NCBI GenBank assembly: GCA_037953745.1
Contig: JBAKBP010007161.1
Coordinates: 38,671 to 102,670, forward strand
DNA: 64,000 nt
Direction of reading: 5' to 3'
Origin: Lithodes maja
Taxonomy: Eukaryota; Arthropoda; Malacostraca; Decapoda; Lithodidae
Part shown: positions 10,801 through 19,002 of the stretch, piece after piece
Layout of the letters: each line of letters begins with the position of its first letter
Numbering within the stretch: the first letter of the stretch is position 1
Program-made: the position numbers and the translations under genes
Notes under the pieces: model-generated
Seen by the model: only the letters and a program-made list of their open reading frames with translations
What the model was told of the DNA's origin: nothing
Database searches by the model: none

Positions 10801-13034
10801 TCGTCACTCTCGATGACAGGCCCAGGGGCTACTCCAGAACTAAGTAATGGTGCTAATACTGAATCACCCAGGAGAGCCGCCGAGTCAAAACTCTTAAAAC
10901 CAACTCCAGCTTTAGCCTCCTCCTGTTGATCGTTCCTCTGCTGGTCTGAAGACGGAGGACTAGGCTGTGACACTTTAGCTGCCCGAGCTCGGGTGACAGC
11001 ACACGCCATGGGTTGTGCCTGGCACCGCTCGACCCACTCTCGCTCTTCCCTACTCACGTCGGCCGGCCTCTCGGCAACGACTAAGGGTAGAACCTCAGAA
11101 GCGGGCATTGCAAAGTCGTTGCCGAGAAGAAGGTCGACGCCCTCCACTGGCAGTTTCTCCACAATCCCAACATCCAATTCACGTGCCACACCATCCACCT
11201 CCAACTCCAACCGCACCAGCGGGTATGACCGAGTTGCATTAATACCCTGCACCACCACCACCCGAGCCGCATTTATAGGGTAGCCAGTCAAGTTTTTCAT
11301 CAAAGTCTGGGAAGCACCTGTATCACGCAAGACCTCTACTCCATGCTTGCGCCCCGCCCACATCACGCAACCCCGTCCTCTATGGTCGCAAAAAACATCC
11401 TGAGCAGGGTTCGAGCCTCCCAGGTGCTTCTGCATTGGCTGTGCCTCAGCCTCTGACGAACTGCCCCGGGCAAACTCAGAAGGCTTCAGAGACACACCAA
11501 TGTTGCAGGCCAAAGACACAGCTGCTGTAGGTGGTTTGCTAGGACAGACTCTTGCAAAGTGCCCCTTTTTATGACATTGATAACACTCTAACTCCCCTTT
11601 GGGCTTCCCTTGGTACTGGGAAGGGCCCGGCCCCTTCTTAAATGGGACGGTGCTAGTCTTGTGGTCAGTCTTGGTATCATGGCTCTTGTACTTGTTTGCA
11701 TAATGTATATCACTAACTCGGGGGGGTGGGGCGTCACGCCCCTTGTTACCTGCCTCACTACGCTGGGCAGACCCGCACCCACGAATTAATGATAGCCGGA
11801 GGTCAGCCATCTCAGCTGCCTCCTGTAGAGTTTTAGGGTTCTTTTCTTTAATAGTAAAAGTCATATCTGCACCAGTACACTTATAAAACTGCTCGAGCAG
11901 AAACAGCTCAGTCAACTGTTCGGCCGTCTCAGCTTTCTCAGAACGTGTCCAGTTAGCAAGTGCATCTTTTAAGTCCCGGGCATGTTCAAGAAAGGTCGCC
12001 TCCCTAGTCTTCGTAACACCCCGAAACTTCAATCGATATGTTTCTGGTTGCAACTCGTATGCCCGTAGGACAGCTCTCTTCAATTCTGGGTAGTCAATGC
12101 AAGACTCTAAAGGCAGTGCATCATAAGCCTTCAGACCCTTACCCGTAAGTCTTGAGGAGACCAGAGCTGCCCACTTCTCTTCAGGCCAATTATGCTCCCT
12201 ACACTTCTTCTCAAAACGATTAAAAAATTCTGTGACTTCAGTTTCACTAAATGCCGGCACCAATTTGACTAAGTGGGACAAGGACTGTTCTCTTACTTGG
12301 CCCTCACGGCCCATCCGAATCCCTGTCGACTCTGCACGAGTCTTATCTAAATCTATTTGAGCACAATATTTCTCTGAGTCGTATCTAAGCTCAGCCTCAT
12401 GCCTCCTAGTCTCAGCCTCAATCTCATGCCTCCTAGCCTCAACCTCAATCTCCTGCTTCCTAGCCTCATTCTCCTGCTTCCTAGACTCATTCTCCATCTC
12501 CTGCTTCCTAGCCTCATTCTCCATCTCCTGCTTCCTAGCCTCATTCTCCATTTTAGCAAGCTCGAGTTTAAATATCATCTCAGGAGACAGGCCGGAAGAG
12601 GGAGCTGCCACTACTGAAGGAGGGGGGGCAAGAACTGGGGAACCACCATACGCACCGCCCGAGGGCACTCCAATCTTCCAATGCTCATCCCTCTGTGGGA
12701 GAGTGCTAACCTCCGGCAACTGAGTGGACGGCACTGTGGGAGTCGAGTGAGAGGGGATCTGGGGAGGAACCCCCCCAAACGCCCTCTCCTCCGAAACCCC
12801 ATGTCGCCCACGCAACACCCAGGAAATCAGCTCCCCCTTGGACATCCCTCCTACATTGGATAGACCCAAAACCTTGGCTATCAGGTGCAAGCCATAAACA
12901 TTCACCCCAGTCAGCCTCTCCTCCGTCACATGGTACGGCTTACTCACAAAAAGTCTAGCATCCTCCTCACTAGTTACTAACGGCACCTCCTCACTTAGCA
13001 TCTCTCGCTCCTCGTCAGTACTAGGGCACGACAT
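7875..13034 (-). CDS. Gag-Pol polyprotein (PR-INT-RT-RH order), element A
   Basis: 1719 residues in one uninterrupted frame from the ATG at 13034. Frames upstream of this ATG lack a start. Approximate order: coiled-coil repeat region 160-225; capsid with SCAN-like block 265-425 (FLEHARDL, LLEQFYKCTG, EAAEMADL); CCHC zinc knuckle 483-500; aspartic protease DTGAS ~572 and flap-region LLGNDF ~637; integrase HHCC ~860-905; integrase core D (VVDMVG), D (SDQGSNF) and E (GVLERWH) 930-1030; GPY/F module ~1165; RT 1325-1480 with YLDD ~1448; RNase H 1595-1715 (TDASG, ELLAIV, YTDHHP, ADCLSR). Integrase before RT in a Gypsy-type protein is the Gmr1-like arrangement. No gag/pol frameshift or stop is present, so the gag to pol ratio must be set some other way. 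All catalytic residues are present. Confidence 0.93.
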   Translation of the reverse strand: MSCPSTDEEREMLSEEVPLVTSEEDARLFVSKPYHVTEERLTGVNVYGLHLIAKVLGLSNVGGMSKGELISWVLRGRHGVSEERAFGGVPPQIPSHSTPTVPSTQLPEVSTLPQRDEHWKIGVPSGGAYGGSPVLAPPPSVVAAPSSGLSPEMIFKLELAKMENEARKQEMENEARKQEMENESRKQENEARKQEIEVEARRHEIEAETRRHEAELRYDSEKYCAQIDLDKTRAESTGIRMGREGQVREQSLSHLVKLVPAFSETEVTEFFNRFEKKCREHNWPEEKWAALVSSRLTGKGLKAYDALPLESCIDYPELKRAVLRAYELQPETYRLKFRGVTKTREATFLEHARDLKDALANWTRSEKAETAEQLTELFLLEQFYKCTGADMTFTIKEKNPKTLQEAAEMADLRLSLIRGCGSAQRSEAGNKGRDAPPPRVSDIHYANKYKSHDTKTDHKTSTVPFKKGPGPSQYQGKPKGELECYQCHKKGHFARVCPSKPPTAAVSLACNIGVSLKPSEFARGSSSEAEAQPMQKHLGGSNPAQDVFCDHRGRGCVMWAGRKHGVEVLRDTGASQTLMKNLTGYPINAARVVVVQGINATRSYPLVRLELEVDGVARELDVGIVEKLPVEGVDLLLGNDFAMPASEVLPLVVAERPADVSREEREWVERCQAQPMACAVTRARAAKVSQPSPPSSDQQRNDQQEEAKAGVGFKSFDSAALLGDSVLAPLLSSGVAPGPVIESDEAGHDESPRQQRYEHRERQREQLSIGEGHALLREQLDRLAPSDIRRLQLEDPELQTCANGAVELDEDGDAQPGDFFYLDGILYRRFQDPNRSWKMGSGVVDQLMVPRECRDSLLSLAHDTPLAGHLGVRKTVAALGKLFWWPGMKSHVQSWINSCDICQRVGKPNQVIPKAPLHPIPVIGPPFSKIVVDMVGPLPPTKAGNKFLLTIMDVATRYPDAYPMKNGMAKTVVSNLLWYFSRYGYPEEIQSDQGSNFTSNLFKQTMQQHGIRAVVSSAYHPESQGVLERWHATLKSMLRCYCADNGRDWDLGLPYVLFAAREVPGESLGFSPNELIFGHRVRGPLNMLREIWEGTVPPCSLLKYVFESRERMLKSLEMAGRNLTGSQALMKDRYDRKVKLREFIVGQEVLILLPLVGNPLSAKYTGPYKIVEKISDLDYLVATPDRRKKNQLCHVNLIKEYVRRPSEPLTVPVLACCGRGGEGEGDSQASEEDSWDHHVSADQWAGNSSLRADEAIAHLPEPQFEAIRQLLGSYPTVFAEHPGLTTQAMHDVDVGDHLPFKSIPYRVPPIKLPALRDELEYMLGRGLIEKGTVKWTSPVTLQPKPDGKVRFCIDFRRLNGLTPTNPYPLPRVDDSVDKIGNARFLSKVDLVKGYWQVPLSERAKEVCGFVVDGSTYRCNVMPYGLKNAPATFQNLMNEIVKDIPNCTVYLDDVIIYDDDFESHCEHLETLFRKLSEASLVVNLAKCDFVKATVQYLGFVVGRGQVCPPQNKVQAINKFPHPTTKKQIMRFLGMIGYYRRFIKGYSTVLAPLTDLLSKDKKFLWAPECEKAFNLVKHLLCTHPILRAPDFNRPFQLATDASGVGAGAVLLQTDNEGVEHPVSFFSKKFNAAQKNYSTIEKELLAIVLSLRHFEVYVPAYGPVVVIYTDHHPLRFLNQFHNRNMRLTRWSLMLQEYNLDIRHIAGCDNVIADCLSRVDDQS

Positions 13035-13219
13035 ACTGAAGTTCACAAAAAATTCTCGAGACAAAAGTGTTAAACTCTCTTATGTAAGCACTAATTACTA
13101 AATTAACTGGAGTCTCTTAAATGCTCTCCTAATTGCCTTACAAAAAAAAATATTCTTCAATATGTACGCTAAAGTACGAACAAACAAATGTTGTACAACT
13201 CTGCAAAAAATTATACTGT

Positions 13220-13246
13220 TCACAAAATCCTAAGCAAGGTCGCCAT
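13220..13246 (-). CDS. Eight-codon upstream ORF overlapping the PBS, element A
   Basis: In element sense, ATG at 13246 followed by codons for MATLLRIL and a TGA. The AUG shares its TG with the primer-binding site. The same-length ORF (eight codons, stop at the identical place) is found in C (MATLHRIY) and D (MATLHKIQ), and identically in B. Translation is not shown. The conservation could partly come from primer-site constraint, but that should not extend to the stop codon. Confidence 0.35.
   Translation of the reverse strand: MATLLRIL
13234..13245 (-). promoter_or_regulatory. Primer-binding site of element A
   Basis: In element sense TGGCGACCTTGC begins two nucleotides after the 5' LTR. 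TGG is the complement of the tRNA CCA end. The first eight bases match the complement of the 3' end of tRNA-Arg of the UCG type; beyond that the match is weak. All 12 bases are identical in B, C and D, which supports the site but leaves the tRNA identity uncertain. Confidence 0.75.
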
Positions 13247-14075
13247 TTGTTACGACCGGGCACTCGGGTACACTAGGGCTCTTACACAGGACTCGAGTAT
13301 GGCTCGCTGCCACAACGGAAACACACGATCCCAACCCCAGAGTACTGCCAGCCGAACAAAAAACGCCACTACCCTCCAGAGTTCTATCTGCTATAACGGG
13401 GTATACAAGAACTCGGTACTAGCGTTTCACACAACAGACTAATAACAAGACGGGAGTTATCTAGTCTGGTCAACAATCAAACAAAGAAGAAAGTACTACA
13501 ACACTAAAGAATAGTGTTGGCCGAAGCCGAAGTAATCCACCCTTGAACTAAGAACTTAAGAAGTCCTCCACCCTCTACTTCGGATCGGCACTATTACGTT
13601 ACGTTAAACAATAGTCCTCGAGCATCAAGCAAGGAATCTTCTGATAAGTTAGATGCTTCTCGAATACTCGTAAGAAGTAAGTATCGGATTTTGAACAGCA
13701 ATTTAATGAATAACTCACTGGTAATTAAAGGCTTTAAATTGACATAAGAAGAATTATAAGAATAAGAATAAGCAATAGGATATGGCAAACATTAAGAAGA
13801 AGTACTCCGACAATGCACTGGCAATAGCCTACTAAGATTGTGCTCGTGGGCCACTAATCTCTGAAGTAGCTAAGCGTGCCACACATGAAATCAATAGTGC
13901 TTAAACAATAATATACATAAGGAGAAGCTTCAATACTATACTGTATCTGCTGGTCGAGCAAAGTCTAGCTGGGATATCTAAGGTTAAGAGACAATGGCTG
14001 AGCAAGCGGCTCGTAGCCTAGCGAGGTCCTTAAGACTGTGCGGCCAAATTACGGTAATTGACGGGATGCTCTCTT

Positions 14076-14108
14076 GAGAGATCCAGATCACTAGTATCTG
14101 GTTCTCTC
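14076..14108 (-). promoter_or_regulatory. Conserved LTR stem-loop, element A
   Basis: In element sense: 5' arm GAGAGA, an A·A mismatch, then CCAGAT; seven-base loop ACTAGTG; 3' arm ATCTGG then TCTCTC. It is preceded by GCCAG. The 3' LTR copy is at 6333-6365. Families C and D have the same stem, loop length and GCCAG lead, with paired base changes. It lies ~550 nt downstream of the TATA-like box, so it would be in the RNA leader. A packaging, dimerisation or translation role is inference. Confidence 0.65.
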
Positions 14109-14658
14109 CTGGCGATCCTCTCAAAGTCAAGCAAATGAGATAGCACAGTGTTGGGTGGCACAGGCAAAAGCCCTCACTCGCAACACAGTGCTAAACTCCC
14201 ACGGTACACAGTCAGAAAGACCACCTAGGCGTTCCACGTCTCCGTTGCAATTGTACTGGTTCAACCGCAACCTAGTACTCATAGGAAATCACAACTCAGA
14301 AACCCTATCCCAGTCTAGCATTGCCTAAACCAGCAGAAAACAGGAACATGAATAATCGCACACAGGGAAATGCATATACGAGTGCAACAAACATCAATCA
14401 ATCCTATTCTAGTTAACCCTTCCAAAAATAGGCTATCTAACAGGCACTTATCTCGTGAGAACTCAAGCGATAATACTTTGGCTGACTAAATCTGCACCAA
14501 AGGGGTCATGGAGGTTAAACAGGGACGAGAAGAGAAGAAGATAGGCTGTTCAGAGAGTAGAGAAAGTTCACATCAGTCGGAAGAATATGGATAGTTGCAA
14601 GGGATATGAGAAGTCGCTTTGCCTGATGAGTTCTGAAGAAAATGCGGCGAGTCTTCCC

Positions 14659-14666
14659 TTTTTATA
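14659..14666 (-). promoter_or_regulatory. Candidate TATA box in element A 5' LTR
   Basis: In element sense GAGTATAAAAAGGG, a good TATA-box match, also at 6916-6923 in the other LTR and at 31770-31777 in element B. No start site can be proven from sequence. Confidence 0.45.
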
Positions 14667-15102
14667 CTCGGCCCTCTAGCGGCATATCTCAAACTACTTA
14701 AGGACCGCCCACTGGCAATCATGACGTCATATTCTCTCTCAATCTGGGATCGACAAAGAACTTCCCACGCGCTGAAAGGGAGGAAGGGAGGATGGAGGAG
14801 GGAGTGAGGCCTACACACCTCGTGGCGCGCTCACTGGCCGTCGTTACATAACTCTCTCTCTCATCATTGTATATAAGTCCCACACACAATACTTATATCT
14901 AATGATATAAAATAGAACTCGTTGACTTAGAAGAAAACAAAATACATAATGATAATACTTATAGTACAACGGTTCACATAAACTGAGTTAGGAAACTCTA
15001 CACAGACTACAGCCAAAGTTCCTGCCCTGACGATCCTAGCGAGGGTGGGGCCTGACTGGGCGTTCTGTACAGCATGCTCATACTCGACATGCGTCACATA
15101 AC

Positions 15103-15691
15103 CTAAAACCGAGTCAACAATGTTCAGAAGTTGTTAAGAAGGCAAACAAAATAATTGGCTTTATAGGCAGGTTATTTGAGCATAAATCCAAAGAAGTTAT
15201 CCTAACCCTTTACAATTCCTTAGTCCGCCCTCTTCTGGAATACTGCGTTCAATCCTTACCAAATCCTTTACCAAAAAGATATAAACAAGCTAGAACGAGT
15301 TCAACGTAGAGTTACCTAAATGATACCTAGCCTAAAGAACAAACCATACGATGAGCGTCTTAGAGAATTAAATCTATTTCCTTTAACCCAGCGCAGATTA
15401 AGAGGTGACTTAATTCAAGTATTCAAAATCATCAAAGGCATCGACAATATGAACTGTAGTAAGTACTTCACTATCGACCAATCTAATTACAAACGGGGAA
15501 ACGGTTGCAAAATTATTGGTAAATCTTTTAACTCACACGAATCTAAGAATTTCTTCTTCAATTGAGTTGTTAACTTGTGGAATGGGCTTCCCCGAAACGT
15601 TACAGACTGCATCACCGTTGATTCATTTAAACTCCGCCTAGACAAATATCTCGCATCAAACCCGCGACTGACTGGGTTTGTAAATGAATAA
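15103..15691 (+). pseudogene. LINE ORF2, 3' part of copy 1
   Basis: Continuation of the ORF2 cut at 5504, encoding the post-RT C-terminal region (KKANKIIGFIG, EERLRELNLFPLTQRRLRGDLIQVF in decayed form, NLWNGLPRN). Compared with copies 3 and 4 it has a rearranged stretch near 15255-15285, a nonsense TGA near 15563 (CGA in copies 2, 3 and 4) and other substitutions. The natural stop is TAA at 15689. Confidence 0.8.
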
Positions 15692-15912
15692 CTTTATTTT
15701 ATCCCGCCCTCAGTTACTAACCCATCTGTCCCCTACTAACTTCCTAATCCTGCCACAGACATTAGTTCCAGGGCAGTAATTCCCTTTCCAATGTTCCCTT
15801 ACCCACTCTAAACCACTGTTTGGACACTTGATCCTCAGTGTTTTGGAGGACAAGCAACCTAGAAGGGTCACTAGATCTGTTGTTGCTTGATTTCCTTTGT
15901 ACTCCTTTGTAC
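15692..15912 (+). other. 3' UTR and tail of LINE copy 1
   Basis: Non-coding sequence shared by copies 2, 3 and 4 (for example GGACACTTGATCCTCAGTG and GGAGGACAAGCA blocks). It ends in CCTTTGTACTCCTTTGTAC, the short tandem tail of this family. The minisatellite starts immediately after it. Confidence 0.8.
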
Positions 15913-18830
15913 AATCACATACTCTCCCAAATTCACATACTCTCCCACATTCACATACTCCCTCACATTCACATACTCCCTCACATTCACCTAGTCCCTC
16001 ACATTCATATACTCCCCCACATTCACATACTCCCTCACATTCACATACTCCCTCACAGTCACATACTCCCCCACATTCATATACTCTCCCACATTCACAT
16101 ACTCCCCGACATTCACATACTCCCTCACATTCACACACTCCCTCACATTCACATACTCCCTCACATTCATACTCACCCACATTCATATACCCCTTCACTT
16201 TCACTTACTCTCCCACATTCACATACTTCCTCACATTCACATACACCCCCCCATTCACATACTCCCTCACATTAACATACTTTCTAACATTCACATACTC
16301 CCTCACATTCACATACTCCCTCACATTCACATACTCCCTCACATTCATACTCCCCCACATTCATATACCCCCTCACTTTTACTTACTCTCCCACATTCAT
16401 ATACCCCCCCCCACATTCACATACTCTCCCACATTCACATACTCTCCCACATTCACATACTCTCCACATTTACATACTCTCCCACATTTACATACTCCCT
16501 CGCATTCACATACGCCCTCAAATTCACATACTCTCCAACATTCACATACTCCCTCACATTCACATACTCTCCCACATTCACATAATCTCCCACATTCACA
16601 TATTCCATCACATTCACATACTCTTCCACATTCACATACCCCCCACCTTCACATACTCTCCCACATTCACATACTCCCTCACATTCACATACTCCCCCAC
16701 ATTCACATACTCTACCACATTCATATTCTCCCTCACATTCACATACTCCCTCACATTCACATACTCTTCCACATTCACATACTGCCCCACATTCACATAC
16801 TCTCCCACATTCACATACTCCCCCACATTCACATTATCTCCCACATTCACATACTCCCTCACATTCACATACTCCCTCACATTCACATACTCCCCCACAT
16901 TCACATACTCTCCCATATTCACACACTCTCCCACATTCACATACTCCCTCACATTCACATACTCTCCCTCATTCACATACTCCCTCACATTCACATATGT
17001 TCCCACATTCACATATGTTCCCACATTCACATACTCCCCACATTCACATACTCCCCCCACATTCACATACTCTCCCACATTAACATACTCCCCCACATTC
17101 ACATACTCCCCCACATTCACATACTCTCCCACATTAACATACTCCCCCACATTCACATACTCCCCCACATTCACATACTCTCCCACATTCACATACTCCC
17201 TCACATTCACTTATGCCCATATATTCACATACTCTCCCATATTTACATACTCCCTCACATTCACATACTCTCCCACATCCACATACTCCCTCACATTCAC
17301 ATACTCTCCCACATTCACATACTCCCTCACATTCACATACTCCCTCACATTCACATACTCTCCCGCATTCACATACTCCCCCAAATTCATATACTTCCCC
17401 ACATTCACATAATCTCCCACATTCACATACTCCCTCACATTCACATACTCCCTCACATTCACATACTCTCCCGCATTCACATACTCCCCCATATTCATAT
17501 ACTTCCCCACATTCACATAATCTCCCACATTCACATACTCCCTCACATTCACATACTCCCTCACATTCACATACTCCCCCACATTTACATACTCCCCCAC
17601 ATTCACATACTCCCTCACATTCACATACTCCCTCACATTTCCATACTCCCTCACATTCACATACTCTCCATATTCACATACTCCCCCACATTCACATACT
17701 CCCCCACATTCACATACTCCCTCACATTCACACACTCTCCCACATTCACATACTCCCCCACATTCACATACTCTCCCACAATTCACATACTCCCCCATAT
17801 TCACATACTTCCCCACATTCACATACTCCCTCATATTCACATACTCCCCCACATTCACACACTCCCTCACATTCACATACTCTCACACATTACATACTCC
17901 CTCACATTCAAATACTCTCCCACATTCACATACTCCCTCACATTCACATACTCCCCCACATTCATATTCACCCTCACATTCACATTCTCTCCCACATTCA
18001 CATACTCCCCCACATTCACATACTCCCTCACATTCACATACTGCTCACATTCACATTCTCCCCACATTCACATACTCCCTCACATTCACTACTCTCCCAC
18101 ATTCACATACTCCCTCACATTCACATACTCGCCCACCACTCACATACTCCGCCACACTCACATACTCTCCCACATTCACATACTCCCTCACATTCACATA
18201 CTCCCCCACATTCACATACTCCCCCACATTCACATACTCCCCCACATTCACTTACGCCCACATATTCACATACTCTCCCACATTCACATATTCCCCCACA
18301 TTCACATATTCCCCCACATTGACATAATCCTTCACATTCACATACTCCCTCACATTCACATACTCCCTCAAATTCACATTCTCCCCCACTTTCACATACT
18401 CCCCCGCATTCACATACTCCCCACATTCACATACTCCCTCACATTCATAATTATACTCCCTCACATTCACATACTCCCTCACATTCACATACTCCCTCAC
18501 ATTCACATACTCCCTCACATTCACATACACCCCCACATTCATATACTCCCCCACATTCACATACTCCCCACATTCACATACTCTCTCACATTCACGTACT
18601 CCCCCACATTCACATACTCCCCCACATTCACATACTCCCTCACATTCACATACTCCCTCACATTCACATACCTCGTTACATTCACTTATGCCCACATATT
18701 CACAATCTCCCACATATTCACATACTCCCACATAATCACATACAGCCCCACATTCACATATTCCCCCACATTCACAGAGTTTCCCACATACTCCTCCAGT
18801 CGTAAATATTCCACAACATTTGCATATTCA
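15913..18830. repeat. 18-bp minisatellite, about 2.9 kb
   Basis: Roughly 160 units of ATTCACATACTCCCTCAC, with variants in the CTCC part (CTCTCCC, CCCCC) and occasional one-base deletions. The unit is a multiple of three and lacks stops in several frames. It therefore produces long artificial open frames on both strands (HSHTPS-type and VNVREY-type periodic peptides). It begins directly at the LINE copy 1 3' tail. Shorter arrays of the same unit follow the tails of copies 4 and 3. Confidence 0.97.
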
Positions 18831-18906
18831 CGAACACGTACCTTATCAAACAACCTACCCCATAATCTTCCTTTTAAATTTCCTTTATCTAGTGTACAGG
18901 CCTATC

Positions 18907-18908
<2 letters not shown>

Positions 18909-18985
<77 letters not shown>
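18909..18985. repeat. (GA)n microsatellite
   Basis: About 38 uninterrupted GA units between the minisatellite and LINE copy 2. GA-rich microsatellites are frequent in decapod genomes. Confidence 0.97.
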
Positions 18986-18988
<3 letters not shown>

Positions 18989-19002
18989 CCCCATACACAT
19001 TT

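Larger units (their letters stand above)
5505..15098 (-). mobile_element. Element A: full-length Gmr1-like Gypsy LTR retrotransposon
   Basis: 9594-bp element on the - strand, flanked by the 4-bp duplication TAAC (5501-5504, 15099-15102). Removing the element and one TAAC restores the LINE sequence seen at 20775, so the boundaries are exact. The two LTRs are both 1851 bp, and I saw one difference by eye (5996 versus 13739). In element sense the order is 5' LTR (13248-15098), primer-binding site, a ~210-nt leader, one gag-pol ORF, a ~510-nt 3' untranslated part, a polypurine tract, and the 3' LTR (5505-7355). There is no envelope gene. The insertion appears recent and potentially autonomous. 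Confidence 0.95.
13248..15098 (-). repeat. 5' LTR of element A
   Basis: Partner of 5505-7355, same length (1851 bp) and almost identical. It ends next to the TAAC duplication. It should drive transcription leftwards into gag-pol. A TATA-like box lies ~430 nt inside, so R plus U5 would be unusually long (about 1.4 kb). Confidence 0.95.
1..15912 (+). mobile_element. CR1-clade LINE, copy 1 (interrupted)
   Basis: Two-ORF non-LTR retrotransposon on the + strand. The order is a repeat-rich 5' region (1-2012), ORF1 (2013-3089), ORF2 (from 3047, overlapping ORF1 by 43 nt), and a 3' UTR ending in a short CTTTGTACTC-type tail near 15912. Element A splits ORF2 at 5504/15099 with a TAAC duplication (5501-5504 and 15099-15102). 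A second LINE fragment (1115-1967) sits in the 5' region. The ORF1 zinc-finger plus esterase and the endonuclease plus RT ORF2 are the known layout of CR1-clade elements. The 5' end may lie upstream of the window. Two frameshift or nonsense lesions before the split and several after it mean this copy cannot move on its own. Confidence 0.85.

Noticed and set aside
14573..14818. 81-residue and 137-residue frames inside LTRs (also 6830-7075, 31678-32091, 39419-39832)
   Set aside because: Located in U3-like LTR sequence, overlapping the TATA-like box, with no domain. Frame length changes between A and B.
16632..18731. Antisense frames with VNVREYVNVGEY repeats
   Set aside because: The other strand of the same minisatellite.
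15913..18830. CRISPR-like array
   Set aside because: Pure tandem repeat without unique spacers, in a eukaryotic retrotransposon context.
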